DNA of 64,000 nucleotides. Source: Methylophilaceae bacterium (GTDB lineage: Bacteria; Pseudomonadota; Gammaproteobacteria; Burkholderiales; Methylophilaceae). Below are positions 1 to 11,196 of this stretch, one piece after another. The DNA is taken from positions 1-64,000 of the forward strand of contig JAOMTQ010000003.1 of the NCBI GenBank assembly GCA_028355955.1. The letters are read 5' to 3'. Each line of letters begins with the position of its first letter. Position 1 is the first letter of the stretch. Below the pieces are notes generated by a model. That model was given only the letters and a program-made list of their open reading frames with translations. It did no database searches and had not been told where the DNA came from. A program made the position numbers and the translations under genes.

Positions 1-22
1 ATTGCTTGGTTTTTTTATTTAT

Positions 23-691
23 ATGCATAAAATTAAAGAAAATATAAAATTTGTTTGTGATGAAATTAAACAAAATTCTCACAAAACAGAAAAAGATATT
101 CGATTAGTTGCAGTAAGCAAAGGCCAAAGCTATTCTGCGATTAAAAGTGCATTTGACGCAGGACAAAAAATCTTCGGTGAAAACTACCTCCAGGAAGCAC
201 TGGAGAAAAAGAAATTGCTTGAAAACCTTGCGATTGAATGGCATTTCATAGGCCCTATTCAGAGTAACAAATGTAAACTTATATCAGAAAATTTTTCTTG
301 GGTGCAGACTGTAGATAGAATTAAAATAGTAAATAAATTAAATCAATATAGGTACCCAAAAAAACCATTAAATATTTGTATTCAAGTTAATATCAGTGAG
401 GAGAATACCAAGAGTGGTATAAGCCTTAATGATGTGAAGCAATTTGCAAAACTTATTAGTAACCTTAAAAACTTAAAGTTACGAGGGGTTATGGCAATTC
501 CATCAAAAACAAATGAAAACCAAAATTTGGTATCACAATATAAATTATTAAAAAATCTGTATGAAGACTTAAAAATTAGTTATAGCTCTGTGGATACTTT
601 ATCAATAGGTATGTCCAATGACTACTTGTTAGCAATTGAGAATGGGGCTAACCTTGTAAGAATAGGAACAAAAATTTTTGGTGCAAGATAG
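23..691 (+). CDS. yggS: YggS-family PLP-binding protein (PLP homeostasis protein)
   Basis: ORF 2..691; VAVSKGQ, FGENYLQEA, EWHFIGPIQSNK and LSIGMSNDY motifs. In-frame ATG at 23 gives the usual N-terminus; the track start at 2 is at the window edge. Confidence 0.93.
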   Translation: MHKIKENIKFVCDEIKQNSHKTEKDIRLVAVSKGQSYSAIKSAFDAGQKIFGENYLQEALEKKKLLENLAIEWHFIGPIQSNKCKLISENFSWVQTVDRIKIVNKLNQYRYPKKPLNICIQVNISEENTKSGISLNDVKQFAKLISNLKNLKLRGVMAIPSKTNENQNLVSQYKLLKNLYEDLKISYSSVDTLSIGMSNDYLLAIENGANLVRIGTKIFGAR

Positions 692-693
692 AT

Positions 694-1548
694 ATGGCAA
701 AAAATAAACTTTATTTTATTGGTTGTGGACACATGGCGGAAGCAATTTATCAAAGGCTTGATAAAACCATATACGAGAACATATTTTTAATCGAAAAAGA
801 TGACGATAGACGTATTTATATAGATAAAAAAAAACACGGTAAAACCCAATTACTTAAAAGCCTTGATGGTATTAAATTTTGTAATTCAGATATTGTTATT
901 TTAGCTGTTAAACCGAATCAAATTAAATCAATATGTAATAAAATTAATTCATTAATAATTGAAAAAAAAGATTTGCCCGAATTGATTTCTATTGCAGCTG
1001 GAGTATCAACAACTACAATTAAAGATTATATTATTCAAGAAAACCTCTCACATCTTCAAAACTCTCTGAATATTTTTAGAGCGATGCCAAACTTATGCGC
1101 TATCAACGGAGATAGCATAACAGGATTATTTGGAAGCTCTGTCCATGATAAATTAAATTCAAAAAATACTGTTTCAGAAATTTTTAATTCTGTTGGTGAA
1201 ATCTTATGGGTAAAGAAAGAATCTGATTTGAATATAGTAACTGCGATATCAGGAAGTGGGCCTGCGTATATATTTTATATCATGGAGGTAATGATTAATT
1301 CAGCATTAGAGCTTGGTCTTTCTAAGAAAGATGCCAAAAAACTAGTCGCCATGACACTTATTGGTTCTGGGAAAATGGGGTTGAGCATCCAAAACTTAAA
1401 AGAACAGATTTCTAAGGTTTCATCTAAAGGAGGCACGACTGAGGCAGCGTTAAAGGTTTTTGATAAAGAAAACCTTAGTTTAATATTTAATCAAGCAATC
1501 GAAGCTGCTCACGCTAGGTCCAAAGAAATTAGTCAAAGTAATGAATAA
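694..1548 (+). CDS. proC: pyrroline-5-carboxylate reductase
   Basis: N-terminal [11 protein letters not shown] Rossmann motif; C-terminal SGSGPAYIF and [11 protein letters not shown] signature; follows yggS. Confidence 0.95.
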   Translation: MAKNKLYFIGCGHMAEAIYQRLDKTIYENIFLIEKDDDRRIYIDKKKHGKTQLLKSLDGIKFCNSDIVILAVKPNQIKSICNKINSLIIEKKDLPELISIAAGVSTTTIKDYIIQENLSHLQNSLNIFRAMPNLCAINGDSITGLFGSSVHDKLNSKNTVSEIFNSVGEILWVKKESDLNIVTAISGSGPAYIFYIMEVMINSALELGLSKKDAKKLVAMTLIGSGKMGLSIQNLKEQISKVSSKGGTTEAALKVFDKENLSLIFNQAIEAAHARSKEISQSNE

Positions 1549-2626
1549 ACATATAGTTGTAGGTCTATCAGGAGGCGTTGATTCTGCAGTCACTGCCTGG
1601 CTTTTAAAAGATAAAGGGTTCAAGGTTACTGGCCTTTTCATGAAAAACTGGGAGGATGAAGATGATGATGAGTTTTGTACAAGCAAACAAGATTTAATTG
1701 ATGCAGTTTCAGTTTCAGAAAAGATAGGTATTGATATAGAAGTCGTGAATTTTGCAAAGGAATATAAAGAAAAAGTGTTTTCTTTGTTTATCTCAGGCCT
1801 AGAAAAAGGTATTACGCCGAATCCAGATATATTATGTAATTCAGAAATCAAATTTGAAGCTTTCCTCAACCATGCAATCAAGATGGGAGCATCAAAAATA
1901 GCTACCGGTCATTACGCAAACGTCTTTGAAAAAAATGGCCTTCACTTTCTATCCAAAGGATTTGATGGAACAAAAGATCAAAGCTATTTCTTGCATCGCC
2001 TTAACCAATCGCAGTTAGCTAAATCTGTATTTCCTCTAGGTGGTTTATTAAAATCCGATGTGAGAGATTTAGCTAAAAAACATTCTTTGCATAATCATGA
2101 TAGAAAAGACTCAACAGGTATTTGTTTTATTGGAGAGCGTCCATTTGCAGATTTTATTAGTCAGTATATAAAGAAAACTCCAGGCTCAATTATTAATGAA
2201 GATGGTAAAGAGATTGGAAAGCATAACGGAGTTAATTTTTATACAATTGGGCAAAGACAAGGGCTCAACATTGGGGGAACAAAAACTGGAAATGGTTTGC
2301 CTTGGTTTGTTTTAGATAAAAATAATAAAAATAATACTCTTTTAGTGGGACAAGGGCACGACCACCCTCTTCTTCAAAGTGATGGTTTGTCAGCAAATGA
2401 TATGCACTGGATTTCAGGAAAACCTCCCAGGCTTAACTGGGTTTACTCAGCTAAAACAAGATATAGACAAATGGATGCGCCATGTGAAATTGATAGTTAC
2501 GTGAAAGACAATTGTTCAATTATGTTTGGCCAGAAACAATGGGCTATTACTCCTGGGCAATCTGTGGTTATTTATGAGAGTAATGTTTGTCTTGGCGGTG
2601 GTTATATCAAAAAGGCAATTAGCTAA
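1541..2626 (+). CDS. mnmA: tRNA-specific 2-thiouridylase MnmA
   Basis: [19 protein letters not shown]-loop, [33 protein letters not shown] motifs. Confidence 0.97.
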   Translation: MNKHIVVGLSGGVDSAVTAWLLKDKGFKVTGLFMKNWEDEDDDEFCTSKQDLIDAVSVSEKIGIDIEVVNFAKEYKEKVFSLFISGLEKGITPNPDILCNSEIKFEAFLNHAIKMGASKIATGHYANVFEKNGLHFLSKGFDGTKDQSYFLHRLNQSQLAKSVFPLGGLLKSDVRDLAKKHSLHNHDRKDSTGICFIGERPFADFISQYIKKTPGSIINEDGKEIGKHNGVNFYTIGQRQGLNIGGTKTGNGLPWFVLDKNNKNNTLLVGQGHDHPLLQSDGLSANDMHWISGKPPRLNWVYSAKTRYRQMDAPCEIDSYVKDNCSIMFGQKQWAITPGQSVVIYESNVCLGGGYIKKAIS

Positions 2627-3487
2627 ATGGGGGGAGGAAATATTTTTTCACAAGCTATGTTGGCTGATGCCATAAAAGCGAACATAACATATGCATTAAA
2701 AGAAGACTTAGGCAAAACTGATCTCACATCAAATTTATTAAAAAATGATATCAAGGGTCAGGTTCAGATTAAAACGAAGGAAAAAGGAATATTATGCGGA
2801 AAAGCATGGGTTGAGGAGTGCTTTAACCAAATAGATAAAAATATTAAAATTACATGGTTGGTTGATGATGGAGAGAGCATAAGAAAAAATCAATTGATTT
2901 GTGTCGTGGAGGGCTTTATAGCCCATATTCTAATGGGTGAAAGGGTTTCATTAAATTTCTTGCAGCTACTTTCTGGTACAGCAACATCAACTGCACATTT
3001 TAAAAATTTAGTAAGAAGTACTTCTGCTAAAATTTTTGATACACGCAAGACAATTCCTGGCCTTAGGATTGCCCAAAAATATGCTGTTTTAATGGGTGGA
3101 GGGAATAATCAAAGAATAGGCTTGTTTGATCAAATTTTGTTAAAAGAAAATCACAAAAATACTTATGACTCTATTACAAATATGCTAAAAAACATTGAGC
3201 ATATAGAACAAATTCAGGTTGAGGTTGAAAATATTAAAGAACTAAAAGAAGTACTCTCCCTTGGCGTAAAAAATATACTTTTAGATAACTTTTCAATTGA
3301 GGATTGTAAAAAGTCAGTAAATCTAAATAATGGTAAAGCTATACTAGAAGCTTCTGGAAATATAAACGAAAAAAATATTTTACATTTTGCAAGAACCGGC
3401 GTTGACAGAATATCCATAGGTGCAATTACTAAAAATATAAGATCAATTGACTTTTCTATGCTTTTTTCACCTCAAAAGCAGTTATAA
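2627..3487 (+). CDS. nadC: nicotinate-nucleotide pyrophosphorylase (quinolinate phosphoribosyltransferase)
   Basis: LKEDLGKTDLTS, ERVSLNFLQLLSGTAT, DTRKTIPGLR, GGGNNQRIGLFDQILLKENH. Start could instead be ATG 2657. Confidence 0.95.
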   Translation: MGGGNIFSQAMLADAIKANITYALKEDLGKTDLTSNLLKNDIKGQVQIKTKEKGILCGKAWVEECFNQIDKNIKITWLVDDGESIRKNQLICVVEGFIAHILMGERVSLNFLQLLSGTATSTAHFKNLVRSTSAKIFDTRKTIPGLRIAQKYAVLMGGGNNQRIGLFDQILLKENHKNTYDSITNMLKNIEHIEQIQVEVENIKELKEVLSLGVKNILLDNFSIEDCKKSVNLNNGKAILEASGNINEKNILHFARTGVDRISIGAITKNIRSIDFSMLFSPQKQL

Positions 3488-3489
3488 GC

Positions 3490-3518
3490 TTGAGGAAGAT
3501 ATAGCAAAAGGTTATCAT
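3490..3518 (+). promoter_or_regulatory. putative sigma70 promoter for ilvBHC (TTGAGG-N17-TATCAT)
   Basis: -35 TTGAGG 3490-3495, -10 TATCAT 3513-3518, 17-bp spacer, about 25 bp upstream of the ilvB ATG. Confidence 0.45.
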
Positions 3519-3542
3519 ATCTTTTTATCGATATAGTATTCC

Positions 3543-5273
3543 ATGACAGCTGAAATTATTACTGGTGCAGAAATTGCTATCCGGTGTCTCCAGAAAGAGA
3601 ATGTTAAATTTGTTTTTGGTTACCCTGGTGGTGCGGTATTAAATATATACGACGCAATTTTCCAACAAAAATCTTTCAAACACGTTCTTGTGCGACACGA
3701 GCAAGCAGCCGTTCATGCGGCAGATGCATACTCAAGAGCAACTGGTGATGTTGGTGTTGCTTTAGTTACATCAGGTCCTGGAGCTACAAACGCAGTAACC
3801 GGAATAGCAACTGCTCACATGGATTCGATTCCAATGGTCATTATCAGCGGTCAAGTTCCAACACACGCAATAGGCCAAGATGCTTTTCAAGAGTGCGATA
3901 CCGTTGGTATTACAAGGCCATGCGTTAAACATAACTTTCTAGTCAAAGATATTAAAGATATTGCAAGCACAATTAAAAAGGCATTTTATTTGGCTGCAAC
4001 AGGGCGACCAGGTCCTGTTCTTGTAGATATACCGAAAGATATTACAGCTGAAACTACAGAATTTATATATCCTGAAAATGTTTCACTTAGATCTTATAAT
4101 CCAATTAATCAGGGACATAGTGGCCAAATTAATAAAGCATTAGATTTGCTTGTAAATGCCCAAAAGCCAATGGTATATTCAGGTGGAGGCGTGGTACTTG
4201 GAAATGCATCTGAAGCTTTAACAGAGTTTATCAAGCTTTTAGGTTTTCCTATAACTAATACTTTAATGGGGCTAGGTGGCTTTCCTGCCTCGCATGAGAA
4301 TTTTTTAGGTATGCTTGGAATGCATGGAACATATCAGGCTAATATGGCAATGCAAGAATGCGATGTTTTATTAGCTGTTGGAGCAAGATTTGATGATAGA
4401 GTGATCGGAAATCCTGATCATTTTTTAGCAAAACCAAAAAAGATCATTCATATAGATATTGATCCAGCATCTATTTCTAAAAGGGTTAAAATTGATATTC
4501 CAATTGTAGGTGACGTAAAACTTGTCCTTGAAGATCTTATTTCTGCATTCAAAGCCCTAAAAAGTAGTAGTTCTAATAATTTACGCACTGATTGGCTAAA
4601 GACTATAGATCTATGGAAACAAAAAGATTGTATGAGCTTTGAGGATGATGGCACGCAAATCAAACCTCAGAAAGTTATACAAAAACTTCATGAAGTTACA
4701 AATGGTGAAGCCTTTATTACTTCAGATGTAGGTCAGCATCAAATGTGGGCTGCTCAGTACTATCCATTTGATAAACCGAGAAGATGGATTAATTCAGGTG
4801 GATTAGGAACAATGGGTGTTGGTCTTCCATATGCAATGGGATGTCAACTCGCTTTTCCCGACTCACAAGTAGCTTGTGTAACTGGGGAAGCATCAATTCA
4901 AATGTGTATACAAGAGCTTTCAACATGTAAACAATTCAACTTACCTGTAAAAATTGTTAATTTAAACAATCGTTACATGGGTATGGTAAGACAATGGCAA
5001 GAGTTTTTTTATGGAAACCGTTATGCCGAGTCTTATATGGATGCCTTACCAGATTTTGTAAAACTTGCTGAATCTTATGGGCATGTTGGTATGAAGATAG
5101 AAAATTCGTCAGATATTGAAGGTGCATTAAAAGAGGCGTTTTCGCCAAAACTAAAAGAGAGGTTAGTGTTTTTAGATTTTATAACAGATCAGACAGAAAA
5201 TGTTTTCCCTATGGTGCCAAACGGCAAAGGTTTATCCGAAATGATCTTAGCTGATGATGCAGAAGATCTATAA
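3543..5273 (+). CDS. ilvB: acetolactate synthase large subunit
   Basis: ThDP enzyme with VFGYPGGAVLNIYDA, RHEQAAVHAADAYSRATG, GPGATNAVTGIATA; followed by small subunit and ilvC. Confidence 0.97.
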   Translation: MTAEIITGAEIAIRCLQKENVKFVFGYPGGAVLNIYDAIFQQKSFKHVLVRHEQAAVHAADAYSRATGDVGVALVTSGPGATNAVTGIATAHMDSIPMVIISGQVPTHAIGQDAFQECDTVGITRPCVKHNFLVKDIKDIASTIKKAFYLAATGRPGPVLVDIPKDITAETTEFIYPENVSLRSYNPINQGHSGQINKALDLLVNAQKPMVYSGGGVVLGNASEALTEFIKLLGFPITNTLMGLGGFPASHENFLGMLGMHGTYQANMAMQECDVLLAVGARFDDRVIGNPDHFLAKPKKIIHIDIDPASISKRVKIDIPIVGDVKLVLEDLISAFKALKSSSSNNLRTDWLKTIDLWKQKDCMSFEDDGTQIKPQKVIQKLHEVTNGEAFITSDVGQHQMWAAQYYPFDKPRRWINSGGLGTMGVGLPYAMGCQLAFPDSQVACVTGEASIQMCIQELSTCKQFNLPVKIVNLNNRYMGMVRQWQEFFYGNRYAESYMDALPDFVKLAESYGHVGMKIENSSDIEGALKEAFSPKLKERLVFLDFITDQTENVFPMVPNGKGLSEMILADDAEDL

Positions 5274-5765
5274 ATGAGGCATATTATTTCATTACTTATG
5301 GAAAACGAAGCAGGTGCTCTTTCAAGGGTATCGGGACTTTTTTCAGCTAGAGGCTATAATATAGAATCTTTATCAGTTGCGCCTACTGAAGACCAGTCAC
5401 TATCTAGAATGACAATTGTAACTAGAGGTTCTGATGAAATAATCGAACAGATCATAAAGCAATTAAATAAACTTATTGATGTAGTAAAAGTTCTTGATTT
5501 GCATGATGGTGATCATATTGAACGAGAGTTAGTTTTGGTTAAAGTAAAAGCGAATAAGCAATATCGAGATGAGGTGCAACAACTCAGTAGTAGCTATGGA
5601 GGACGGATAATTGATTCTTCAGAAAATATTCTCACAATTGAATTTACAGGTACATCTACAGAATTAGATAATTACTTAAAAAGTTTAAATAATTCTTTTG
5701 TGGTTGAAATTGTTCGAACAGGTGCTTCGGGAATAGGTCGAGGTGATAGGATCTTAAAAATATAA
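5274..5765 (+). CDS. ilvH: acetolactate synthase small subunit
   Basis: ACT-domain protein MRHIISLLMENEAGALSRVSGLFSARGYNIESLSV; directly after ilvB. Confidence 0.97.
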   Translation: MRHIISLLMENEAGALSRVSGLFSARGYNIESLSVAPTEDQSLSRMTIVTRGSDEIIEQIIKQLNKLIDVVKVLDLHDGDHIERELVLVKVKANKQYRDEVQQLSSSYGGRIIDSSENILTIEFTGTSTELDNYLKSLNNSFVVEIVRTGASGIGRGDRILKI

Positions 5766-5772
5766 TTTTTAA

Positions 5773-7420
<1,648 letters not shown>

Positions 7421-7424
<4 letters not shown>

Positions 7425-7894
7425 TTAGTATTTATTAAGGCTGCTAGTTGTTTTAATGCCTTTGAATAAACATCTTTTTTAAAATCAATTACCTCATCAT
7501 TTGGTGTCCAATAATCAACCCAGGACCAATTATCAAATTCAGGTTTTGGTGAATTTTTAAGATATATATCATTTTCATTACCCAAAAATTTTAATAAATA
7601 CCAAATTTGTTTTTGTCCTTTATACAAATTATTGTCTTTTCTAATCCAATTTTTTGGAACATCATAATATAACCAATCACTTGTTCTTCCCAGAATTTCT
7701 ATCTTACCTTCATCAATACCTACCTCTTCCTTTAATTCTCGAAACATTGCTTCTTCAATTGTCTCATTTGACTTAATTCCTCCTTGAGGAAATTGCCATG
7801 CATTTTCATTTGTTCTTTTGGCCCAAAGTACCTTATGATCATTATTGATTATGACTATCGCGACATTTTCGCGATATCCTTCTTTATCAATCAT
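7421..7894 (-). CDS. rppH: RNA pyrophosphohydrolase (Nudix)
   Basis: YRENVAIVIIN, WQFPQGGIKSNETIEEAMFRELKEEVGI Nudix box; C-terminal FDNWSWVDYW. Confidence 0.95.
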
Positions 7895-7947
7895 TGGTAT
7901 TATCCTTTTAATTCAAATAATCTTTTTTATACATTAAAATTTTCAAC

Positions 7948-8934
7948 ATGGTTAAGCAAAAAAAATTATCAATATTTAATTTAAAAACTTCTAATTTAAT
8001 CATTTTAACTTTTTTTCTCATTATTCTTTATCTTTATTTTTCATCTAATGTTAAAAAAGATCACATATCAAAAGCATACATAACAAACCAAGGTGATAAT
8101 ACGGTTTCTATTATTGATTTAGAAACATTAAACACATTAGATACATTGGAAGTCGGAGTTGCTCCGCTTGGCATAACGATTTTACAAAAAAAGAAATTAG
8201 TTTTTATTGGTAATGTGGGTTCAGATGATATCTCAGTCATCGATGCAGTTAACGACAGGCTAATTAAAACTATCAAGCTCGGCACTGCACCCCTAAGTCT
8301 GACTTCTAACTCTGAAGAAACTGAGGTTTATGTTACTGACTGGTTTAAAAATAATGTCCTAACAATATCAATTGAGCAAATGAGAGTAACTAATTCGTTA
8401 AATGTTGGGATTACACCATCAGGAATAGCATATAACAAAAAACATCAGTATCAAGTAATCTCTAATCGAGACGCCAATACTCTCGAAATTTATACCAAAG
8501 ATCATAATTTAGTAAAAAAAATAGAAACCGGAAATCATCCTTTTGGTATTTACACAGAAGGTGATTTTGTATATGTAGCAAATGTTTATGATGATTCAGT
8601 CAGTATTATAAATTTAGTAGATTGGTCAACATATGAATTCTTGGTTGGAGCCCACCCCTATAATGTTCGAGTTCATAATAAAGTGGCATATGTAACAAAT
8701 ACTGTTGATGACACTATTACTATTTATGACCTTGATTCAAAAAAAACAATAAAAACATTAGATACAGGTGAGACACCTGAAAACTTAGATCTTAATATTA
8801 AGCTAAACCTAGTCGTTGTGACTAATTGGGGTAGCGATTCAATTTCAATTTTTGATATTCAAACCCTTCAACTTTTAAAGGAAATAAAGACAGGTGCGCA
8901 GAGCAGGTCTTTTGGAGATTTTATACTTCAGTAA
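7948..8934 (+). CDS. YVTN-family beta-propeller repeat protein, membrane-anchored or exported
   Basis: N-terminal hydrophobic segment, then seven ~41-aa repeats with (V/L/T)GxxP-type turns (VGVAPLG, LGTAPLS, VGITPSG, TGNHPFG, VGAHPYN, TGETPEN, TGAQSRS). Confidence 0.85.
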   Translation: MVKQKKLSIFNLKTSNLIILTFFLIILYLYFSSNVKKDHISKAYITNQGDNTVSIIDLETLNTLDTLEVGVAPLGITILQKKKLVFIGNVGSDDISVIDAVNDRLIKTIKLGTAPLSLTSNSEETEVYVTDWFKNNVLTISIEQMRVTNSLNVGITPSGIAYNKKHQYQVISNRDANTLEIYTKDHNLVKKIETGNHPFGIYTEGDFVYVANVYDDSVSIINLVDWSTYEFLVGAHPYNVRVHNKVAYVTNTVDDTITIYDLDSKKTIKTLDTGETPENLDLNIKLNLVVVTNWGSDSISIFDIQTLQLLKEIKTGAQSRSFGDFILQ

Positions 8935-8990
8935 AGTTTTTATAGTAGTATATGAAATTATTAAAAAACAATAAAAAGGATTTATAAAGA

Positions 8991-9425
8991 ATGAAAAAAA
9001 TAATTTTTACTCTACTAGCTATCTTATTCTCTACTCTAGCTTTTTCTCATGGTCCAACTCCGCAAAAGGTTCAAGAATCAGTGACGATTGCAGCCTCTCC
9101 AGAAAAAACATGGGAAGCATTAAAAAATTATTCTGCATTCGAAAAAATTATGAAGGTAAGATCCTTTAAAGATAAATTAATGAAAGCTAAGTACGAACTT
9201 ATAAAAACAGATGTCCCTTTTTCTGATTACAATGCACAGATTAGAGTTAAAAAAGGTGAAAATGATAATGAGTCGGTTGTTCAATGGACAGCAAGGTTTT
9301 ATAGAACATATAAATTAAACCCTCCCATCCCAGAAGGACAGGATGATGCTACTGCTGTGGCCGCTGTAAAAGAAATTGTTGGACCTGGGTTAGCTGGGTT
9401 TAAAAAATCTGTTGAGTCACAATAA
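8991..9425 (+). CDS. MxaD-like SRPBCC-family periplasmic protein
   Basis: Signal peptide MKKIIFTLLAILFSTLAFSHG; SHGPTPQKVQESVTIAASPEKTWEALKNY resembles MxaD proteins of methylotrophs. Confidence 0.7.
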   Translation: MKKIIFTLLAILFSTLAFSHGPTPQKVQESVTIAASPEKTWEALKNYSAFEKIMKVRSFKDKLMKAKYELIKTDVPFSDYNAQIRVKKGENDNESVVQWTARFYRTYKLNPPIPEGQDDATAVAAVKEIVGPGLAGFKKSVESQ

Positions 9426-9443
9426 TTTTTTTAAAATTTAATT

Positions 9444-9472
9444 AAAAGCGGATAACTTACTCCGCTTTTTTT
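9444..9472 (+). terminator. Rho-independent terminator after the MxaD-like gene
   Basis: AAAAGCGGA-taacttac-TCCGCTTTTTTT hairpin with T tract. Confidence 0.8.
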
Positions 9473-10081
9473 ATGCTCACAATCAATCCACAACCATCAC
9501 CAAAAGCTATTGTTTTATGGCTTCATGGCCTCGGTGCTGATCAAAATGATTTCGTAGATTTTATTAATCTACTTAATCTAAAACAATTTACCTTCATCCT
9601 TCCAAATGCTCCCTATAGAAAAATTACAATGAATCAAGGCGTTGAAATGCGTGGTTGGTATGATATCGAATCACTTAATTTTGAAAAGCAAGATGAATTA
9701 GGATTGCAAGCATCAATGCGCTATATTGAGTCAATTATAGAAATAAAACTCACTAACTTTAATGGAGAATTATTTATTGGTGGTTTTTCTCAAGGAGCCG
9801 CATTAGCACAATATATTGGATTTACTTCAAAATTAAATTTTACTAAAATAGTTTCACTATCAGGTTACTGCCCTAAAATAGAAATATCAGACAATAAATT
9901 AGATATCAAAATTCAAGCGATTCATGGTGTTAGTGATAATGTTATCAATATCAATTTAGCCAAGGCTTCTTATGAAAAATTTAAAATTAACGGGAATTTT
10001 ATTTTAAAAGAATATAAAATGGGGCACGAAGTTATTAATGAAGAGATTTTTGATGTACGTGAATTTTTATTAAGAGATTAA
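9473..10081 (+). CDS. alpha/beta hydrolase (carboxylesterase/phospholipase family)
   Basis: IVLWLHGLGADQNDF, FIGGFSQGAALA (nucleophile elbow), SGYCP, HGVSDNVI, GHEV. Confidence 0.9.
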   Translation: MLTINPQPSPKAIVLWLHGLGADQNDFVDFINLLNLKQFTFILPNAPYRKITMNQGVEMRGWYDIESLNFEKQDELGLQASMRYIESIIEIKLTNFNGELFIGGFSQGAALAQYIGFTSKLNFTKIVSLSGYCPKIEISDNKLDIKIQAIHGVSDNVININLAKASYEKFKINGNFILKEYKMGHEVINEEIFDVREFLLRD

Positions 10082-10085
10082 GGCA

Positions 10086-10307
10086 ATGACTGAAGAAAAT
10101 ATAAATCTAGAAAAGCTACTTAACGAACTTGAATCAATTGTAAATAAAATGGAAAGTGATGACCTAAATGTAGAGGATTCACTGAAATCATATGAAAGAG
10201 GCATTAGTTTAATTAAAAATGCTCAAAGTAAACTTAAAAAAATTGAGCAAAAGGTAGAAATTCTTTCAAAAGAAGGTTCCTTAGAAAATTTTAATACCGA
10301 TGAATAA
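10086..10307 (+). CDS. xseB: exodeoxyribonuclease VII small subunit
   Basis: 73-aa protein LEKLLNELESIVNKMESDDLNVEDSLKSYERGISLIKNAQ; upstream of ispA-dxs. Confidence 0.95.
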   Translation: MTEENINLEKLLNELESIVNKMESDDLNVEDSLKSYERGISLIKNAQSKLKKIEQKVEILSKEGSLENFNTDE

Positions 10308-11190
10308 TGCATTTAATTCTTGGCAAAATTTGCACCAAGATAGAATTAATAAATTTTTAAAAAAAAAATTAGATAAAAACAATTCCAAGAACACAATTAA
10401 TAATGCCACAACTTATGCGCTGCTAAATGGTGGTAAACGATTTAGAGCGTTACTTGTCTATGCAATAGGTGAAATCAATGCTACCAACCAAAATAAACTT
10501 GATTATATTGCAGCTTCAATTGAAATTATTCATGCATACTCTCTCACTCATGACGACTTACCTGATATGGATGACGACCCAATGCGAAGAGGAGTGCCCT
10601 CCTGCCATATTAAATATGGAGCATCTCAAGCAATCCTTGCTGGGGATGGACTCCAATCATTAGCTTTTGAATTTTTAGTTGTTCCAGATTTTAATATTGA
10701 TGATGCAAAAAAAATTAATTTAATTTCTCATCTTACCAAAGCTATAGGCATTAATGGAATGGTTTTTGGTCAATCATTAGATATGGAATGCTCCAATAAG
10801 GAAATTGATATTAAATTGCTAGAAAAAATTCAAAGTAAAAAAACTGGAGAGCTCATACATGCAGCCTGCATAATGCCATATTCAATATCAAATTTTTTTG
10901 ATTCATCTGTACGGGATAGTATTTCAAAACTAGCTTATCTTCTTGGTCAGTTATATCAAATCATTGATGATATTTTAGATAGTACATCCTCTTCTGAACA
11001 TCTTGGAAAAACAAGTGGAAAGGACAAAAAAGATAATAAGGCTACATATGTTACTATCGAGGGGATTACAAAAGCAAAAAAAATTAAAGAAAAACTTTAT
11101 TCCGAAATAAAAAAACTTTTAAAAAAAATTCCTGGAAACACTCAAACACTTAATCATTTAATTGATAAAATTTATACAAGAGATTACTAG
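10300..11190 (+). CDS. ispA: farnesyl/geranyl diphosphate synthase
   Basis: GGKRFRALLVYA, DDLPDMDDD (first Asp-rich motif), QIIDDILD (second motif). Confidence 0.95.
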   Translation: MNNAFNSWQNLHQDRINKFLKKKLDKNNSKNTINNATTYALLNGGKRFRALLVYAIGEINATNQNKLDYIAASIEIIHAYSLTHDDLPDMDDDPMRRGVPSCHIKYGASQAILAGDGLQSLAFEFLVVPDFNIDDAKKINLISHLTKAIGINGMVFGQSLDMECSNKEIDIKLLEKIQSKKTGELIHAACIMPYSISNFFDSSVRDSISKLAYLLGQLYQIIDDILDSTSSSEHLGKTSGKDKKDNKATYVTIEGITKAKKIKEKLYSEIKKLLKKIPGNTQTLNHLIDKIYTRDY

Positions 11191-11196
11191 ATATTA

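Noticed and set aside
1480-1881. 133-aa minus-strand ORF
   Set aside because: Antisense to proC/mnmA, Ser-rich shadow translation with no motif.
8100-8900. Possible DNA repeat array
   Set aside because: Periodicity comes from protein beta-propeller blades; nucleotide copies are diverged.
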